Positions 42,733 through 51,152 of a DNA stretch of 60,100 bases are shown one piece after another. Under the pieces are notes generated by a model. The model worked only from the letters and a program-made list of their open reading frames with translations, was not told the DNA's origin and ran no database searches. Position numbers and translations under genes: made by a program. Position 1 is the first letter of the stretch, and each line of letters begins with the position of its first letter. Origin of the DNA: JAFMIT01 sp049421205 (GTDB lineage: Bacteria; Actinomycetota; Actinomycetes; S36-B12; UBA5976); the NCBI GenBank assembly GCA_049421205.1, contig JBMSMQ010000004.1:1-60100 (forward strand), written 5' to 3'.

Positions 42733-44607
42733 ATGTCAGCTGACTTCATTGCAAAATCTCCCTATTGCCAACATGAGTTGAATCCAAAAAACGAAAAAGA
42801 TGGCTATGTCACCTGCGAGTGTGGTCGTAAAACAGATGTTCGATGGGTCCGTGAATTAGGTTGGCTACAAGCCCGCACTCTCTGGGTGCAAGAAAGAATC
42901 CTCAACTCAGACCCATGGTTTGATTCCCGTATTCAATCTGAGCCATCTGAGCAAAAAAGTGAACCCCGCGCTTCAGCGGGTCAGCGCATTCTCTATGTGC
43001 TTGGTGGATTGAGTCTGATAGTTGCCACTGTTGTCTTTACTGCAGTTGCCTGGGAGCGCATCGGCTCGATCGGACAACTGCTTGCACTTTTATCAGTCGC
43101 AGGTATTTCTACTCTCATTGCGCTTAAGAGCAGGACAACCCTCCTGGGTCTAGCAAATACGGCGGCGATTGTTGCTTCCGCGGTTGTGATGACTGGATTC
43201 ATTGCTGCCCCATCATTCGGGTTGTTCCCAGAAACTTGGTCAGATGAACAGTCTTTCTATTCGGCGGGCGTAATTTATCTTGTCGGTGGTCTATCGCTCA
43301 TGGCCGGACTTTGGTCCAAAATTCAAAGTTGGCTAGCTGTCGGAGTCTTGTCACTTTGGGTTGGAACGCTTGCTCTTGTTGAAGCCCCGCTTCAATCAAG
43401 ATTTCAGGACGATGAATTTATTATTGTTTCATATCTAGCGTATTCACTCATTTTTATGCTGTTTGGCAAGTTACTAAAGACTTTCTCAGAGCTGAAATTA
43501 TCGGCCATCAAAATAGTCACTCTCATAAGTGTCGCTTTGACACTATTCATCGCTTTGCCTCGGATCTTTGGAGTGTTCACCATTCACAACTCGCCATTTG
43601 TGCTCGCACTATTTCTCATTTTCTTGGCGTGCGTATGGATGGCCTATTTCCTTTTTATTGTGCGTCCGGTCAGCAACGAAATGTTGATATTTAACATCAT
43701 TTCCATTGCGGCACCATATCTATCCGCTGCGCTCTTTGGTGTGGGATTGAGCGTTTTACTTTTACCTTCAAGGACTGTAGTTGAAACCTTAGAGAGTTTT
43801 GATGTCACTGTAATTGCACTCACCCTTATTGGTTCAATCATTGCAGTGCTCGGGATCATTGTGCGTAACTTCCCCAAGTCATTTTTGAATTTGCCAATTG
43901 TTGCAGCCGGAGCTCTTTGGTCTACGACGTTTGTTATAGCCTCGATGATCAATGATGAGATTTTCTATTCATCAGTTGGCCAAATGCACTTGAGTCAGTA
44001 CACATTCTTTTTCTTGTGGTTGATGGTGAGTGCCTCATTTTCCTTCTTGTGGTGGTCAAGTAATTCTTTGGGACATTTCATTCCTGCACTGGTTACCGGT
44101 GTAGTTTCGCTGTTGATTTTCATCAACGAGTTAGGGGGAGAGGCGATTCGTGGACCTGAACCTGTCACGATTCCAATTGCACTTTATTTGCTGTTATCGC
44201 TCGTTATTCGCCAGATGAAAAGTGGACATCAAGTTAATAGTGCCATCACTTTGGGGATTCCTTTTAGTTTCGGCTACCTTCCAAGTGCGGTAGTTTCAGT
44301 GATCATTCTTGATTCCTCTGAAAATGTTGGAACGATGGATTGGTTACGGTTATGGATTGTGCTTGCCGTTGGAATTCTGGCGATTGTTTTTGGCGCGAGA
44401 CGTCAGTTGGCAGGTTTACTTTATCCAGGAGCAGTTGGATTCAGTTTGGCAGTTTTACCGCAGATATTTGTGAACCTGAGTTTGTATGTGCCTCGGTGGA
44501 TAATCTTCCTTGTTATTGGCATCATCTTGATTTTGATAGCAGTGCGATTTGAGAGCCTTAAATCTTTCAGAGAAATCTCGAAAAGTTGGTTTAAGAGCCT
44601 GAAGTAG
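42733..44607 (+). CDS. Large polytopic membrane protein with degenerate N-terminal zinc ribbon (DUF2157/SCO7613-like)
   Basis: A protein of 624 residues. The N-terminus holds a zinc-ribbon remnant (SPYCQHEL, then CECGR, with one expected Cys replaced by Ser), followed by a short soluble helix and about 17 hydrophobic helices from residue 85 to the end. ILYVLGGLSLIVATVVFTAVAWERIG is of the DUF2157 type (a long hydrophobic run beginning ILYVLGGLSLI). I prefer the ATG at 42733, seven bases after AGAGGTG, over a GTG nine bases upstream. Function unknown. It converges with kbl, overlapping 17 bases. Confidence 0.65.
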   Translation: MSADFIAKSPYCQHELNPKNEKDGYVTCECGRKTDVRWVRELGWLQARTLWVQERILNSDPWFDSRIQSEPSEQKSEPRASAGQRILYVLGGLSLIVATVVFTAVAWERIGSIGQLLALLSVAGISTLIALKSRTTLLGLANTAAIVASAVVMTGFIAAPSFGLFPETWSDEQSFYSAGVIYLVGGLSLMAGLWSKIQSWLAVGVLSLWVGTLALVEAPLQSRFQDDEFIIVSYLAYSLIFMLFGKLLKTFSELKLSAIKIVTLISVALTLFIALPRIFGVFTIHNSPFVLALFLIFLACVWMAYFLFIVRPVSNEMLIFNIISIAAPYLSAALFGVGLSVLLLPSRTVVETLESFDVTVIALTLIGSIIAVLGIIVRNFPKSFLNLPIVAAGALWSTTFVIASMINDEIFYSSVGQMHLSQYTFFFLWLMVSASFSFLWWSSNSLGHFIPALVTGVVSLLIFINELGGEAIRGPEPVTIPIALYLLLSLVIRQMKSGHQVNSAITLGIPFSFGYLPSAVVSVIILDSSENVGTMDWLRLWIVLAVGILAIVFGARRQLAGLLYPGAVGFSLAVLPQIFVNLSLYVPRWIIFLVIGIILILIAVRFESLKSFREISKSWFKSLK

Positions 44608-45781
44608 AGATTCTATGTCGCGCTTCCTTGAAGGCATTCACACACTTTTCAATATCTTCTTTTGAGTGTGCTGCCGAGATTTGCACACGAATCCTCGCTT
44701 TTCCAAGTGGGACCACCGGGTAACTGAAAGCCACCACATAAATCCCCAGAGAGCCAAGTGTTCTTGCCATCTCGACTGCTTCAAATTCAGTTTCAAACAT
44801 GACTGGAATGATTGGATGCGAACCTGGGAGTAATGCAAAACCTGCGTCAGTCATCAATCGGCGAAAATGAGATGCATTTGAGGTTAATTGTTCACGCAAC
44901 AGAGGGTGCCGCTTTACTAAATCGAGCGCTTGAAGTGCTCCAGCAACTGCAGGAGGAGCGATAGCATTCGAGAACAAGTACGGCCTTGCTCGTTGACGAA
45001 GCACATCAATAATTTCTTGATGACTTGCAATGTAACCGCCACTTGCACCACCGAGGGCTTTGCCCAAAGTGCCGGAAATTATGTCGACCTTATCTTGAAC
45101 ACCAAAGAACTCAGCAGTTCCAGCTCCAGTTTCACCGATAAAACCAACTGCATGCGAGTCATCGACCATCAAAAGTGCATCGTATTTCTCTGCAAGTGCA
45201 CTAATTTCATCAAGCGGGGCTAGGAAGCCATCCATTGAGAACACGCCATCAGTCACGATGAGTCGATGTCTTGCGCTTTGGGATTCGATGAGTTTCGATT
45301 CTAGATCGTTCATGTCTCGGTTTTTATAGCGGTAGCGCTCGGCTTTGCAGAGGCGAATTCCATCGATGATTGATGCGTGATTTAGCTCATCAGAAATTAC
45401 GGCATCTTCTTCGGAAAGTAACACTTCAAAGATTCCTGCATTGGCATCGAAGCATGAGGGAAACAAAATTGTGTCTTCTTTAGAAACAAATTCGGATATT
45501 TTGTTTTCGAGCTCGGTGTGGAGGGAGTGTGTGCCACATATAAAACGCACACTTGCCATTCCAAATCCGTAGTCATCAAGTGCTTTGTGTGCAGCCGCTA
45601 TTACATCTGGGTGATCGGCAAGCCCTAAGTAATTATTCGCGCAAAAATTCAGCAGTGTTGCATCATTGACTTTCACATGAACGTCTTGCGGTGAGTCAAT
45701 AACACGTTCTACCTTGGTTAAACCACGACTTTCGATGTCCTGAAGAGTTTGTTGAAGCTCCGCTTTGGTTTTTGAATACAT
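44591..45781 (-). CDS. kbl: Glycine C-acetyltransferase (2-amino-3-ketobutyrate CoA ligase)
   Basis: Kbl (396 residues) splits 2-amino-3-oxobutyrate with CoA into glycine and acetyl-CoA, the second step of threonine breakdown. It is an alpha-oxoamine synthase: CANNYLGLADHPDV, MVDDSHAVGFIGETG with the PLP-contacting Asp and His, and the PLP Lys in ISGTLGKALGGASGG. The ATG overlaps the tdh stop by one base (TAATG), so the two are made together. Confidence 0.94.
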   Translation of the reverse strand: MYSKTKAELQQTLQDIESRGLTKVERVIDSPQDVHVKVNDATLLNFCANNYLGLADHPDVIAAAHKALDDYGFGMASVRFICGTHSLHTELENKISEFVSKEDTILFPSCFDANAGIFEVLLSEEDAVISDELNHASIIDGIRLCKAERYRYKNRDMNDLESKLIESQSARHRLIVTDGVFSMDGFLAPLDEISALAEKYDALLMVDDSHAVGFIGETGAGTAEFFGVQDKVDIISGTLGKALGGASGGYIASHQEIIDVLRQRARPYLFSNAIAPPAVAGALQALDLVKRHPLLREQLTSNASHFRRLMTDAGFALLPGSHPIIPVMFETEFEAVEMARTLGSLGIYVVAFSYPVVPLGKARIRVQISAAHSKEDIEKCVNAFKEARHRISTSGS

Positions 45782-46824
45782 TAGAGATCAGTCCAATCAA
45801 TAATGATTTTGCCGCTGTTTGCTTGCCGAGCAGTATCGAAAGCACGTTGCCAATCACTAGCAGGAATGACGTCAGAAATGACATCTGAAACATCGAGACC
45901 TGTTTTGACCATAGCCGTCATGGCGTACCAGGTTTCAAACATTTCGCGTCCATAAATTCCTTTAATCGTGAGCATATGTGTTACGACTTTGTTCCAGTCG
46001 ATGTCAATTGAGGTTGTTGGTAAACCAAGAAGAGCGATCCGACCTCCGTGCCCCATATTGTCGATGACTTCCGGCAAGGCTGACTGGTGCCCACTCATCT
46101 CCCAGGCAATATCGAAGCCTTCTTTCATGCCGAGTTTTCCTTGTGCTGAGCGAAGGGATTCGGTCGCAGGATTAATCGCTAAATCGGCACCCATCCGTCG
46201 AGCCAACTCGAGTCGTGATTCCTTTACATCGGTAATAACGATATAGCGAGCACCAATGTGACGAGCAATTTTGATAGCCATCAAACCAATTGGGCCAGCT
46301 CCTGTAATAACGACATCTTCTCCAACAATTGGGTATGTGAGGGCAGTATGAACTGCATTTCCGAGTGGATCGAATATTGCTGCAAGATTAATATCGATGT
46401 CATCACTGTGTCGCCATACATTTGATTCAGGAATGGTTACATATTCAGCAAATGCACCATTGCGGTTGACCCCGATTCCCTCTGTGTTTTTACATAAGTG
46501 TCGTCGGCCTGCACGACAGTTTCGACAAAGTCCACAAACGGTATGGCCTTCACCTGAGACAATGTCACCAACATTCACGGTACTGACATCACTACCTATT
46601 TCAATAACTTCACCCGCAAATTCGTGGCCTGGAATCAACGGCAGGAGTATGGACTTTTGTGCCCAGGCATCACCTGATTCAATGTGTAAGTCAGTCCCGC
46701 AAATACCGGTACGTAAAACTCTAATCTTTACATCAGTTTCACCTACTGGAGGTTGGGGAACTTCGCGCATTTGAAATCCGTTGTCAAAAGTGTCCTTGAC
46801 TAAGGCCATCATCAGGGATGTCAT
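45781..46824 (-). CDS. tdh: L-threonine 3-dehydrogenase
   Basis: Tdh oxidises threonine to 2-amino-3-oxobutyrate with NAD. The 347-residue zinc alcohol dehydrogenase has the catalytic zinc Cys in RTGICGTDLHI, the GHEFAGEV His, the structural zinc lobe CGLCRNCRAGRRHLC, and the NAD motif ITGAGPIGLMAIKIA. I start at the ATG at 46824, which has GGAGGTG six bases upstream; an ATG 18 bases earlier is in frame but lies before the ribosome site. It sits between the P450 gene (22 bases upstream) and kbl. Confidence 0.94.
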   Translation of the reverse strand: MTSLMMALVKDTFDNGFQMREVPQPPVGETDVKIRVLRTGICGTDLHIESGDAWAQKSILLPLIPGHEFAGEVIEIGSDVSTVNVGDIVSGEGHTVCGLCRNCRAGRRHLCKNTEGIGVNRNGAFAEYVTIPESNVWRHSDDIDINLAAIFDPLGNAVHTALTYPIVGEDVVITGAGPIGLMAIKIARHIGARYIVITDVKESRLELARRMGADLAINPATESLRSAQGKLGMKEGFDIAWEMSGHQSALPEVIDNMGHGGRIALLGLPTTSIDIDWNKVVTHMLTIKGIYGREMFETWYAMTAMVKTGLDVSDVISDVIPASDWQRAFDTARQANSGKIIIDWTDL

Positions 46825-46846
46825 ATCGTTCACCTCCGGCACAAAC

Positions 46847-47896
46847 TTACTCTGTGATATTGATGTTAAGTTTATGGATGGCAGATGGAAACTCCGAGTA
46901 GGTAGTTTTTTTCATACTCAGCACAGCAGGCGAACTCAAGGCCCAGTTTGGCAGTCTCTTGAGGAGAATTTGAAGGATGGTCAGCGTCTCAATCTCTGCA
47001 ATATGGTTACCGATACACGTGTGAGGGCCAAACCCAAATGCGACGTGCTGAATTTTCTCTCGACGAATGTCGATTATCTCAGGACTCTGAAATGCACGTG
47101 GATCATGATTGGCCTCGGCAAATGCCATTTCGACAAATAGTTCTGGGTTGCGTTCTCCATCAGGAAGATCTCGCTGATCTGGGGTAACTCGATACATGCT
47201 TGGAAGAGGGGAGAAATATCGTAAAAACTCTTGAATAGCATTCTTGAGAGGGACCTCACCTGAATCTATGGCTTTACAATCATTCGGATTTTGGAGCAAG
47301 TGCATCGTTGCTCCCGAAATTAATTTGATAACGGTATCTCGACCACCCGCAAGCATCACGCTGCTCATACCTTTGAATTCTTCGAAAGTAACATTTCTAT
47401 CTTCTAATTGGTATTTTGCGAGATACGACCAAGCATCTTGATGATTTGAAGTCAATCCTTCTTCATACACCTTATGAAGATATGTGTGAAGTCTCGTACC
47501 ATCTCGCTTAGGCCCATCTGCAGTCCACACATCTGAACCCCAGGACATCCACTCATCCACGTCTTCTGGTCGATTGAAAATAACTCCCAAACAGGTGACG
47601 ACGTATCGCGTGGCAACGTCGTCCACAAAATTTCCCCCACCATTCGATTCGAATTCGACAACGAGGGATTTGGCGATTTCTTGAAATTGTGGTTGCAACG
47701 CCTGGATTCGAGGTCTCACGAATAATTCAGAAAGGAGTGTCCTATACAAGTGATGTTGAGGGGGATCAACCTCAAGCGGAAGTTGTCGGTAATTTCTCAC
47801 GTCACTGTCACCTTGGAGGTCGGACGAGAACTCCTTAGTATTTCGTAAGGCGACTTTGATTTCTTGGAGGGTCGTAATTCGCTTTCTTGAAGTCAT
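46847..47896 (-). CDS. Cytochrome P450 (short, 349 aa)
   Basis: The heme-binding loop FGFGPHTCIGNHIAEIE with the ligand Cys near residue 293, the I-helix AGGRDT near residue 180 and the ExxR region are present, so this is a soluble bacterial P450. It is about 50 residues shorter than most, missing the N-terminal A-helix region; there is no in-frame room upstream, since its ATG overlaps the previous stop by one base. No ferredoxin or ferredoxin reductase gene is adjacent. It is in one operon with tdh and kbl. The substrate is unknown. Confidence 0.88.
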   Translation of the reverse strand: MTSRKRITTLQEIKVALRNTKEFSSDLQGDSDVRNYRQLPLEVDPPQHHLYRTLLSELFVRPRIQALQPQFQEIAKSLVVEFESNGGGNFVDDVATRYVVTCLGVIFNRPEDVDEWMSWGSDVWTADGPKRDGTRLHTYLHKVYEEGLTSNHQDAWSYLAKYQLEDRNVTFEEFKGMSSVMLAGGRDTVIKLISGATMHLLQNPNDCKAIDSGEVPLKNAIQEFLRYFSPLPSMYRVTPDQRDLPDGERNPELFVEMAFAEANHDPRAFQSPEIIDIRREKIQHVAFGFGPHTCIGNHIAEIETLTILQILLKRLPNWALSSPAVLSMKKTTYSEFPSAIHKLNINITE

Positions 47897-48207
47897 TACT
47901 TCTTGAAACGCTCTTTAAGATTTTCTACTGAGGTAGAGACTTTGATTTTGGTGTCTTCGATCAAAAAGTCAGCTCGATTCTCATGCTCAGGAGTTACCTG
48001 ATTGTTGACTTCTTTTACTATTTTGCCAAGCGCGATTCCTGGAGCAATAAGGCCTGCAATCGAACTTTTTCCGATTCGTCCGCGGGAAAGTGCAAAGACT
48101 CCTGGAACAACCACCATCACACTTTTAGAAAGTGTTACCCAATCCTTTTTAACTTTTGAATCGCTTAATGCAACAAGGAAAGCCACGGGACGACGAAATA
48201 AAGACAT
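47896..48207 (-). CDS. Unknown 103-aa protein preceding the P450
   Basis: I do not recognise this protein. It has two modestly hydrophobic segments (about residues 7-15 and 27-42, then 49-62), a basic N-terminus and a charged C-terminal third ending ENLKERFKK. It contains no Cys, so it is not a ferredoxin partner for the P450. It is the first gene of the operon with P450, tdh and kbl. TAGAAT lies six bases before the ATG, so it is probably leaderless. A membrane-associated accessory protein is possible. Confidence 0.6.
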   Translation of the reverse strand: MSLFRRPVAFLVALSDSKVKKDWVTLSKSVMVVVPGVFALSRGRIGKSSIAGLIAPGIALGKIVKEVNNQVTPEHENRADFLIEDTKIKVSTSVENLKERFKK

Positions 48208-48219
48208 GGCTTTATTCTA
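48208..48219 (-). promoter_or_regulatory. Leaderless promoter of the P450-threonine operon
   Basis: On the minus strand TAGAAT (48219-48214) is followed by AAAGCC and the ATG at 48207. It lies in the 16 bases after the leuA stop, so this operon can be transcribed independently of leuA. Confidence 0.6.
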
Positions 48220-48223
48220 GAAC

Positions 48224-49954
48224 TTATCTCAATGCCCTGTTTGCTGCGGAAATAATGGCTTTGAGCGAGGCATTGACGATGCTTGAATCTACGCCAACGC
48301 CCCACAATGGTGCACCATTGACCTCACATTCGAGATAAGAGGCTGCTTTTGCGTCTCCGCCGGCACTGAGTGCATGTTCGTGATAATCGAGTACTCGAAC
48401 ATTCACCCCGTAGTCAGAAAGAGCCTGACAAAATGCAGCGATTGGTCCATTACCTGTGCCTGAGAGCTGCACCTTTGTGTCTTCATCTCGCAAGGTAAAG
48501 TTGATATCGGTCTCGAGTCCAACCGTTGATTGTTGATTAATGGTAAATAACTCGAATCGTCCCCACGGCGCAGCAGGATTCGGCAGATATTCATCTTTGA
48601 ATATTTCCCACATTGACTCAGGTGATACTTCGCCACCCAATGTGTCGGTGTGTGATTGGATCACTTTGCTGAACTCAATCTGAAGCCTGCGCGGCAAATC
48701 AAAATTGTGTTCTGTTTTCATGATGTATGCAACTCCACCCTTACCTGACTGTGAGTTCACTCGAATAACTGCTTCGTAGCTGCGTCCTATATCTTGTGGA
48801 TCTATGGGGAGATATGGCACCTGCCATTTCATTACATTCAGATCAATGGCTTTTTCGGCCGACTCCTTCTTCATTGCATCAAAGCCTTTATTGATAGCAT
48901 CTTGGTGAGAGCCAGAGAAAGCTGTGAATACTAAATCACCACCATATGGCTGACGTTCATGAATCTTCAACTGATTGCAGTATTCAACAGTTCTACGGAT
49001 ATCATCAATGTTACTGAAATTAATCTCAGGATCAATTCCCTGTGAGAAGAGATTTAGTCCAAGTGTTACGAGGCATACATTTCCTGTGCGTTCACCATTT
49101 CCAAAGAGGCACCCTTCAATTCGATCGGCACCTGCAAGAAATCCAAGTTCCGCGGCAGCAACTGCTGTGCCACGGTCATTGTGAGGATGCAGTGAAAGAA
49201 TGATGGTGTCGCGATTCTTTAAATTTCTGTGCATCCATTCAACACTATCTGCATACACATTCGGACTAGCCATCTCAACTGTCGCAGGGAGGTTAATAAT
49301 CATCTTTTTCTCGACTGACGGTTTGATGACATCCAAAACCGCATGGCAGATCTCCAGCGCATAGTCAAGTTCAGTACCCGTAAATGATTCCGGTGAATAC
49401 TCGTAAAAAATGTTGGTAGTGCCAGCTAACTTTTTTTCATACTCAAGACACCACTTGGCTCCTTGTACAGCAATGTCTTTGATTCCGGCTTTATCCTGAT
49501 TGAAAACAACCCTACGTTGCAACGTACTTGTTGAATTATAGAAATGAACAATTGCTTGCTTAGCTCCTTGCACAGCTTCAAAAGTCCTAGCAATCAAGTG
49601 CTCGCGTGCCTGAGTGAGTACCTGTATCACCACATCATCTGGGATAAGGGACTCTTCAATCAACATTCGAACAAAATCAAAATCCGTTTGGGATGCCGAG
49701 GGGAAACCAACTTCTATTTCCTTATATCCCATGGATACAAGTAGCTGAAACATACGTTTCTTTCGCTCAGGTGACATTGGATCAATGAGCGCTTGATTTC
49801 CATCTCTAAGGTCAACCGCACACCATCGAGGAGCGCGTTGAAACTGATTATCTGGCCACGTGCGATCCTGGAGAGTGATTGGAATGAAAGCTTCGTAGCG
49901 ATGCGCTGGCATCACTGAGGGCAATTGCGGATTGGATATTTCAAAGGATGGCAT
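48224..49954 (-). CDS. leuA: 2-isopropylmalate synthase
   Basis: LeuA (576 residues) joins acetyl-CoA and 2-oxoisovalerate at the entry to leucine synthesis. The HMGL-type catalytic domain has APRWCAVDLRDGNQALIDP with the metal and acid-base residues, LHPHNDRGTAVAAAE with two metal His, and GCLFGNGERTGNV. The C-terminal 130 residues form the regulatory LeuA domain (GTGNGPIAAFCQAL). Length and start match the actinobacterial type. The 155-base leader encodes a Leu-rich peptide and a pseudoknot, so control by leucyl-tRNA or leucine supply is likely. Confidence 0.94.
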   Translation of the reverse strand: MPSFEISNPQLPSVMPAHRYEAFIPITLQDRTWPDNQFQRAPRWCAVDLRDGNQALIDPMSPERKKRMFQLLVSMGYKEIEVGFPSASQTDFDFVRMLIEESLIPDDVVIQVLTQAREHLIARTFEAVQGAKQAIVHFYNSTSTLQRRVVFNQDKAGIKDIAVQGAKWCLEYEKKLAGTTNIFYEYSPESFTGTELDYALEICHAVLDVIKPSVEKKMIINLPATVEMASPNVYADSVEWMHRNLKNRDTIILSLHPHNDRGTAVAAAELGFLAGADRIEGCLFGNGERTGNVCLVTLGLNLFSQGIDPEINFSNIDDIRRTVEYCNQLKIHERQPYGGDLVFTAFSGSHQDAINKGFDAMKKESAEKAIDLNVMKWQVPYLPIDPQDIGRSYEAVIRVNSQSGKGGVAYIMKTEHNFDLPRRLQIEFSKVIQSHTDTLGGEVSPESMWEIFKDEYLPNPAAPWGRFELFTINQQSTVGLETDINFTLRDEDTKVQLSGTGNGPIAAFCQALSDYGVNVRVLDYHEHALSAGGDAKAASYLECEVNGAPLWGVGVDSSIVNASLKAIISAANRALR

Positions 49955-49978
49955 AAGTTCTCTTTCGTTCGATGGAAT

Positions 49979-50030
49979 CCGGCGAACAGGAATCCCGCAG
50001 TGAGTGGCCGGTTAGTAAGCCTCACTGCGG
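49979..50030 (-). promoter_or_regulatory. leuA leader hairpin and pseudoknot (LEU element type)
   Basis: On the minus strand CCGCAGTGAG (50030-50021) and CTCACTGCGG (50004-49995) form a perfect ten-base stem with a 16-base loop. CCGGC in the loop (50011-50007) can pair with GCCGG (49983-49979), 11 bases past the stem, making an H-type pseudoknot. The 5' arm lies in the last codons of the leader peptide and the CCGGC begins directly after its stop codon. A conserved pseudoknot called the LEU element has been proposed upstream of leuA in actinobacteria; this fits it. Confidence 0.75.
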
Positions 50031-50056
50031 CATCGAAGAAGGAGAACGATACGCAT
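50012..50056 (-). CDS. leuA leader peptide, MRIVLLLRCRSEAY
   Basis: A 14-residue open frame on the leuA transcript with three consecutive Leu codons (CTC CTT CTT) at positions 5-7. The ATG lies exactly six bases after TACACT, so translation should begin at the first base of the mRNA. The ribosome finishes inside the loop of the LEU hairpin: codons 9-12 form its 5' arm. A ribosome waiting at the Leu codons, or finishing translation, would set whether the hairpin forms. Confidence 0.75.
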   Translation of the reverse strand: MRIVLLLRCRSEAY

Positions 50057-50062
50057 TTTCCA

Positions 50063-50068
50063 AGTGTA
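50063..50068 (-). promoter_or_regulatory. -10 element of the leuA leader transcript
   Basis: TACACT on the minus strand (50068-50063), six bases before the leader peptide ATG at 50056. I do not see a good -35. Confidence 0.5.
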
Positions 50069-50097
50069 GTAACTCGCAACCCGGAAATGAAGCCTTG

Positions 50098-50103
50098 TAC
50101 GCT
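50098..50103 (+). promoter_or_regulatory. -10 element of leuB
   Basis: TACGCT at 50098-50103, seven bases before the leuB ATG at 50111. A GGAG is too close to that ATG to be a normal ribosome site, so the mRNA is probably leaderless. It is divergent from the leuA leader promoter 30 bases away. Confidence 0.5.
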
Positions 50104-50110
50104 TTGGAGT

Positions 50111-51148
50111 ATGACAGAGACATTTCAGATTGGACTAATCCCAGGGGACGGGATCGGACCTGAGGTTATGGCAGACGCTGTGAAGGTGCTCTCCAAAGTG
50201 AGTGAAATGAGTGGCATTCATTTTGAGACTGTCACGTTTGAACTTGGCGCATCTCATTATTTAAATACTGGCGACATTTTGAACGAACGAGTGTTGAGCG
50301 AATTACGGCAAATGGATGCACTCCTGCTTGGTGCAGTGGGAGACCCTCGAGTGCCCCCAGGGCTTCTTGAGCGAGAACTCTTGCTGAAACTTCGTTTTGA
50401 ATTAGATCTGTACGTCAATTTGCGTCCAATCAAACTCTTTGCCGGGGTCGAGAGCGCTTTGGCGCACGCTTCCACCATTGATTTCGTGGTGTGCCGCGAA
50501 GGAACTGAAGGCTTGTATGCGGGTAAAGGTTCAATACAACAAGCGGATAGCAATGATGAGATTGCGATTGAAGAGAGTGTAAACACATACTTTGGAATCG
50601 AAAGAATCATTCGCTACGCATATGAACTCGCAAGCATGAGAAAACGCCATCTTACGTTGATTCACAAAACAAATGTGCTGACTAGAGCAGGAGGATTGTG
50701 GCAAAGACTTTTCACTGAAGTCGGCGATGATTTTCCTGACGTATCCAGACAATATTTTCATGTGGATGCTGCCGCTATGTTTTTTGTTACAAAACCCGAG
50801 ATTTTTGATGTTGTAGTCACGGACAACCTCTTTGGTGATATTTTGACTGATTTAGGTGCAGCCATTACGGGAGGTATTGGTCTTGCAGCATCTGGCAATA
50901 TAAATCCGAATCGAACAAGCCCTTCTATGTTTGAACCAATCCATGGATCTGCTCCAGATATTGCTGGTAAAGGTATTGCCGATCCAACCGCAGCAATTTT
51001 GAGTGTCAAGATGATGCTTGAGCATTTAGGCTTAGATACAGAAGCAAATATTGTGGGAAATGCGGTAGCTGCATATTTGCAGTCCAATTCAAAGTTGAGC
51101 ACCACATCGGCAATCTCAGATGCCATTGTGAAGGAAATGAAAGGTTGA
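50111..51148 (+). CDS. leuB: 3-isopropylmalate dehydrogenase
   Basis: LeuB (345 residues) oxidises and decarboxylates 3-isopropylmalate in leucine synthesis. IGLIPGDGIGPEVM is the N-terminal signature, RPIKLF and CREGTEGLYAGKG bind substrate, and DNLFGDILTDLGAAITGGI carries the metal Asp residues. I use the ATG at 50111 before TETFQIGL; the open frame extends 62 codons upstream through the leuA leader region and is not coding there. ilvE follows after four bases. Confidence 0.94.
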   Translation: MTETFQIGLIPGDGIGPEVMADAVKVLSKVSEMSGIHFETVTFELGASHYLNTGDILNERVLSELRQMDALLLGAVGDPRVPPGLLERELLLKLRFELDLYVNLRPIKLFAGVESALAHASTIDFVVCREGTEGLYAGKGSIQQADSNDEIAIEESVNTYFGIERIIRYAYELASMRKRHLTLIHKTNVLTRAGGLWQRLFTEVGDDFPDVSRQYFHVDAAAMFFVTKPEIFDVVVTDNLFGDILTDLGAAITGGIGLAASGNINPNRTSPSMFEPIHGSAPDIAGKGIADPTAAILSVKMMLEHLGLDTEANIVGNAVAAYLQSNSKLSTTSAISDAIVKEMKG

Positions 51149-51152
51149 GACC

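Noticed and set aside
47896..48207. A ferredoxin partner for the P450
   Set aside because: The protein has no Cys.
49925..50110. An N-terminal extension of LeuB
   Set aside because: It runs through the leuA leader structures and is absent from the family; the ATG at 50111 gives the usual start.
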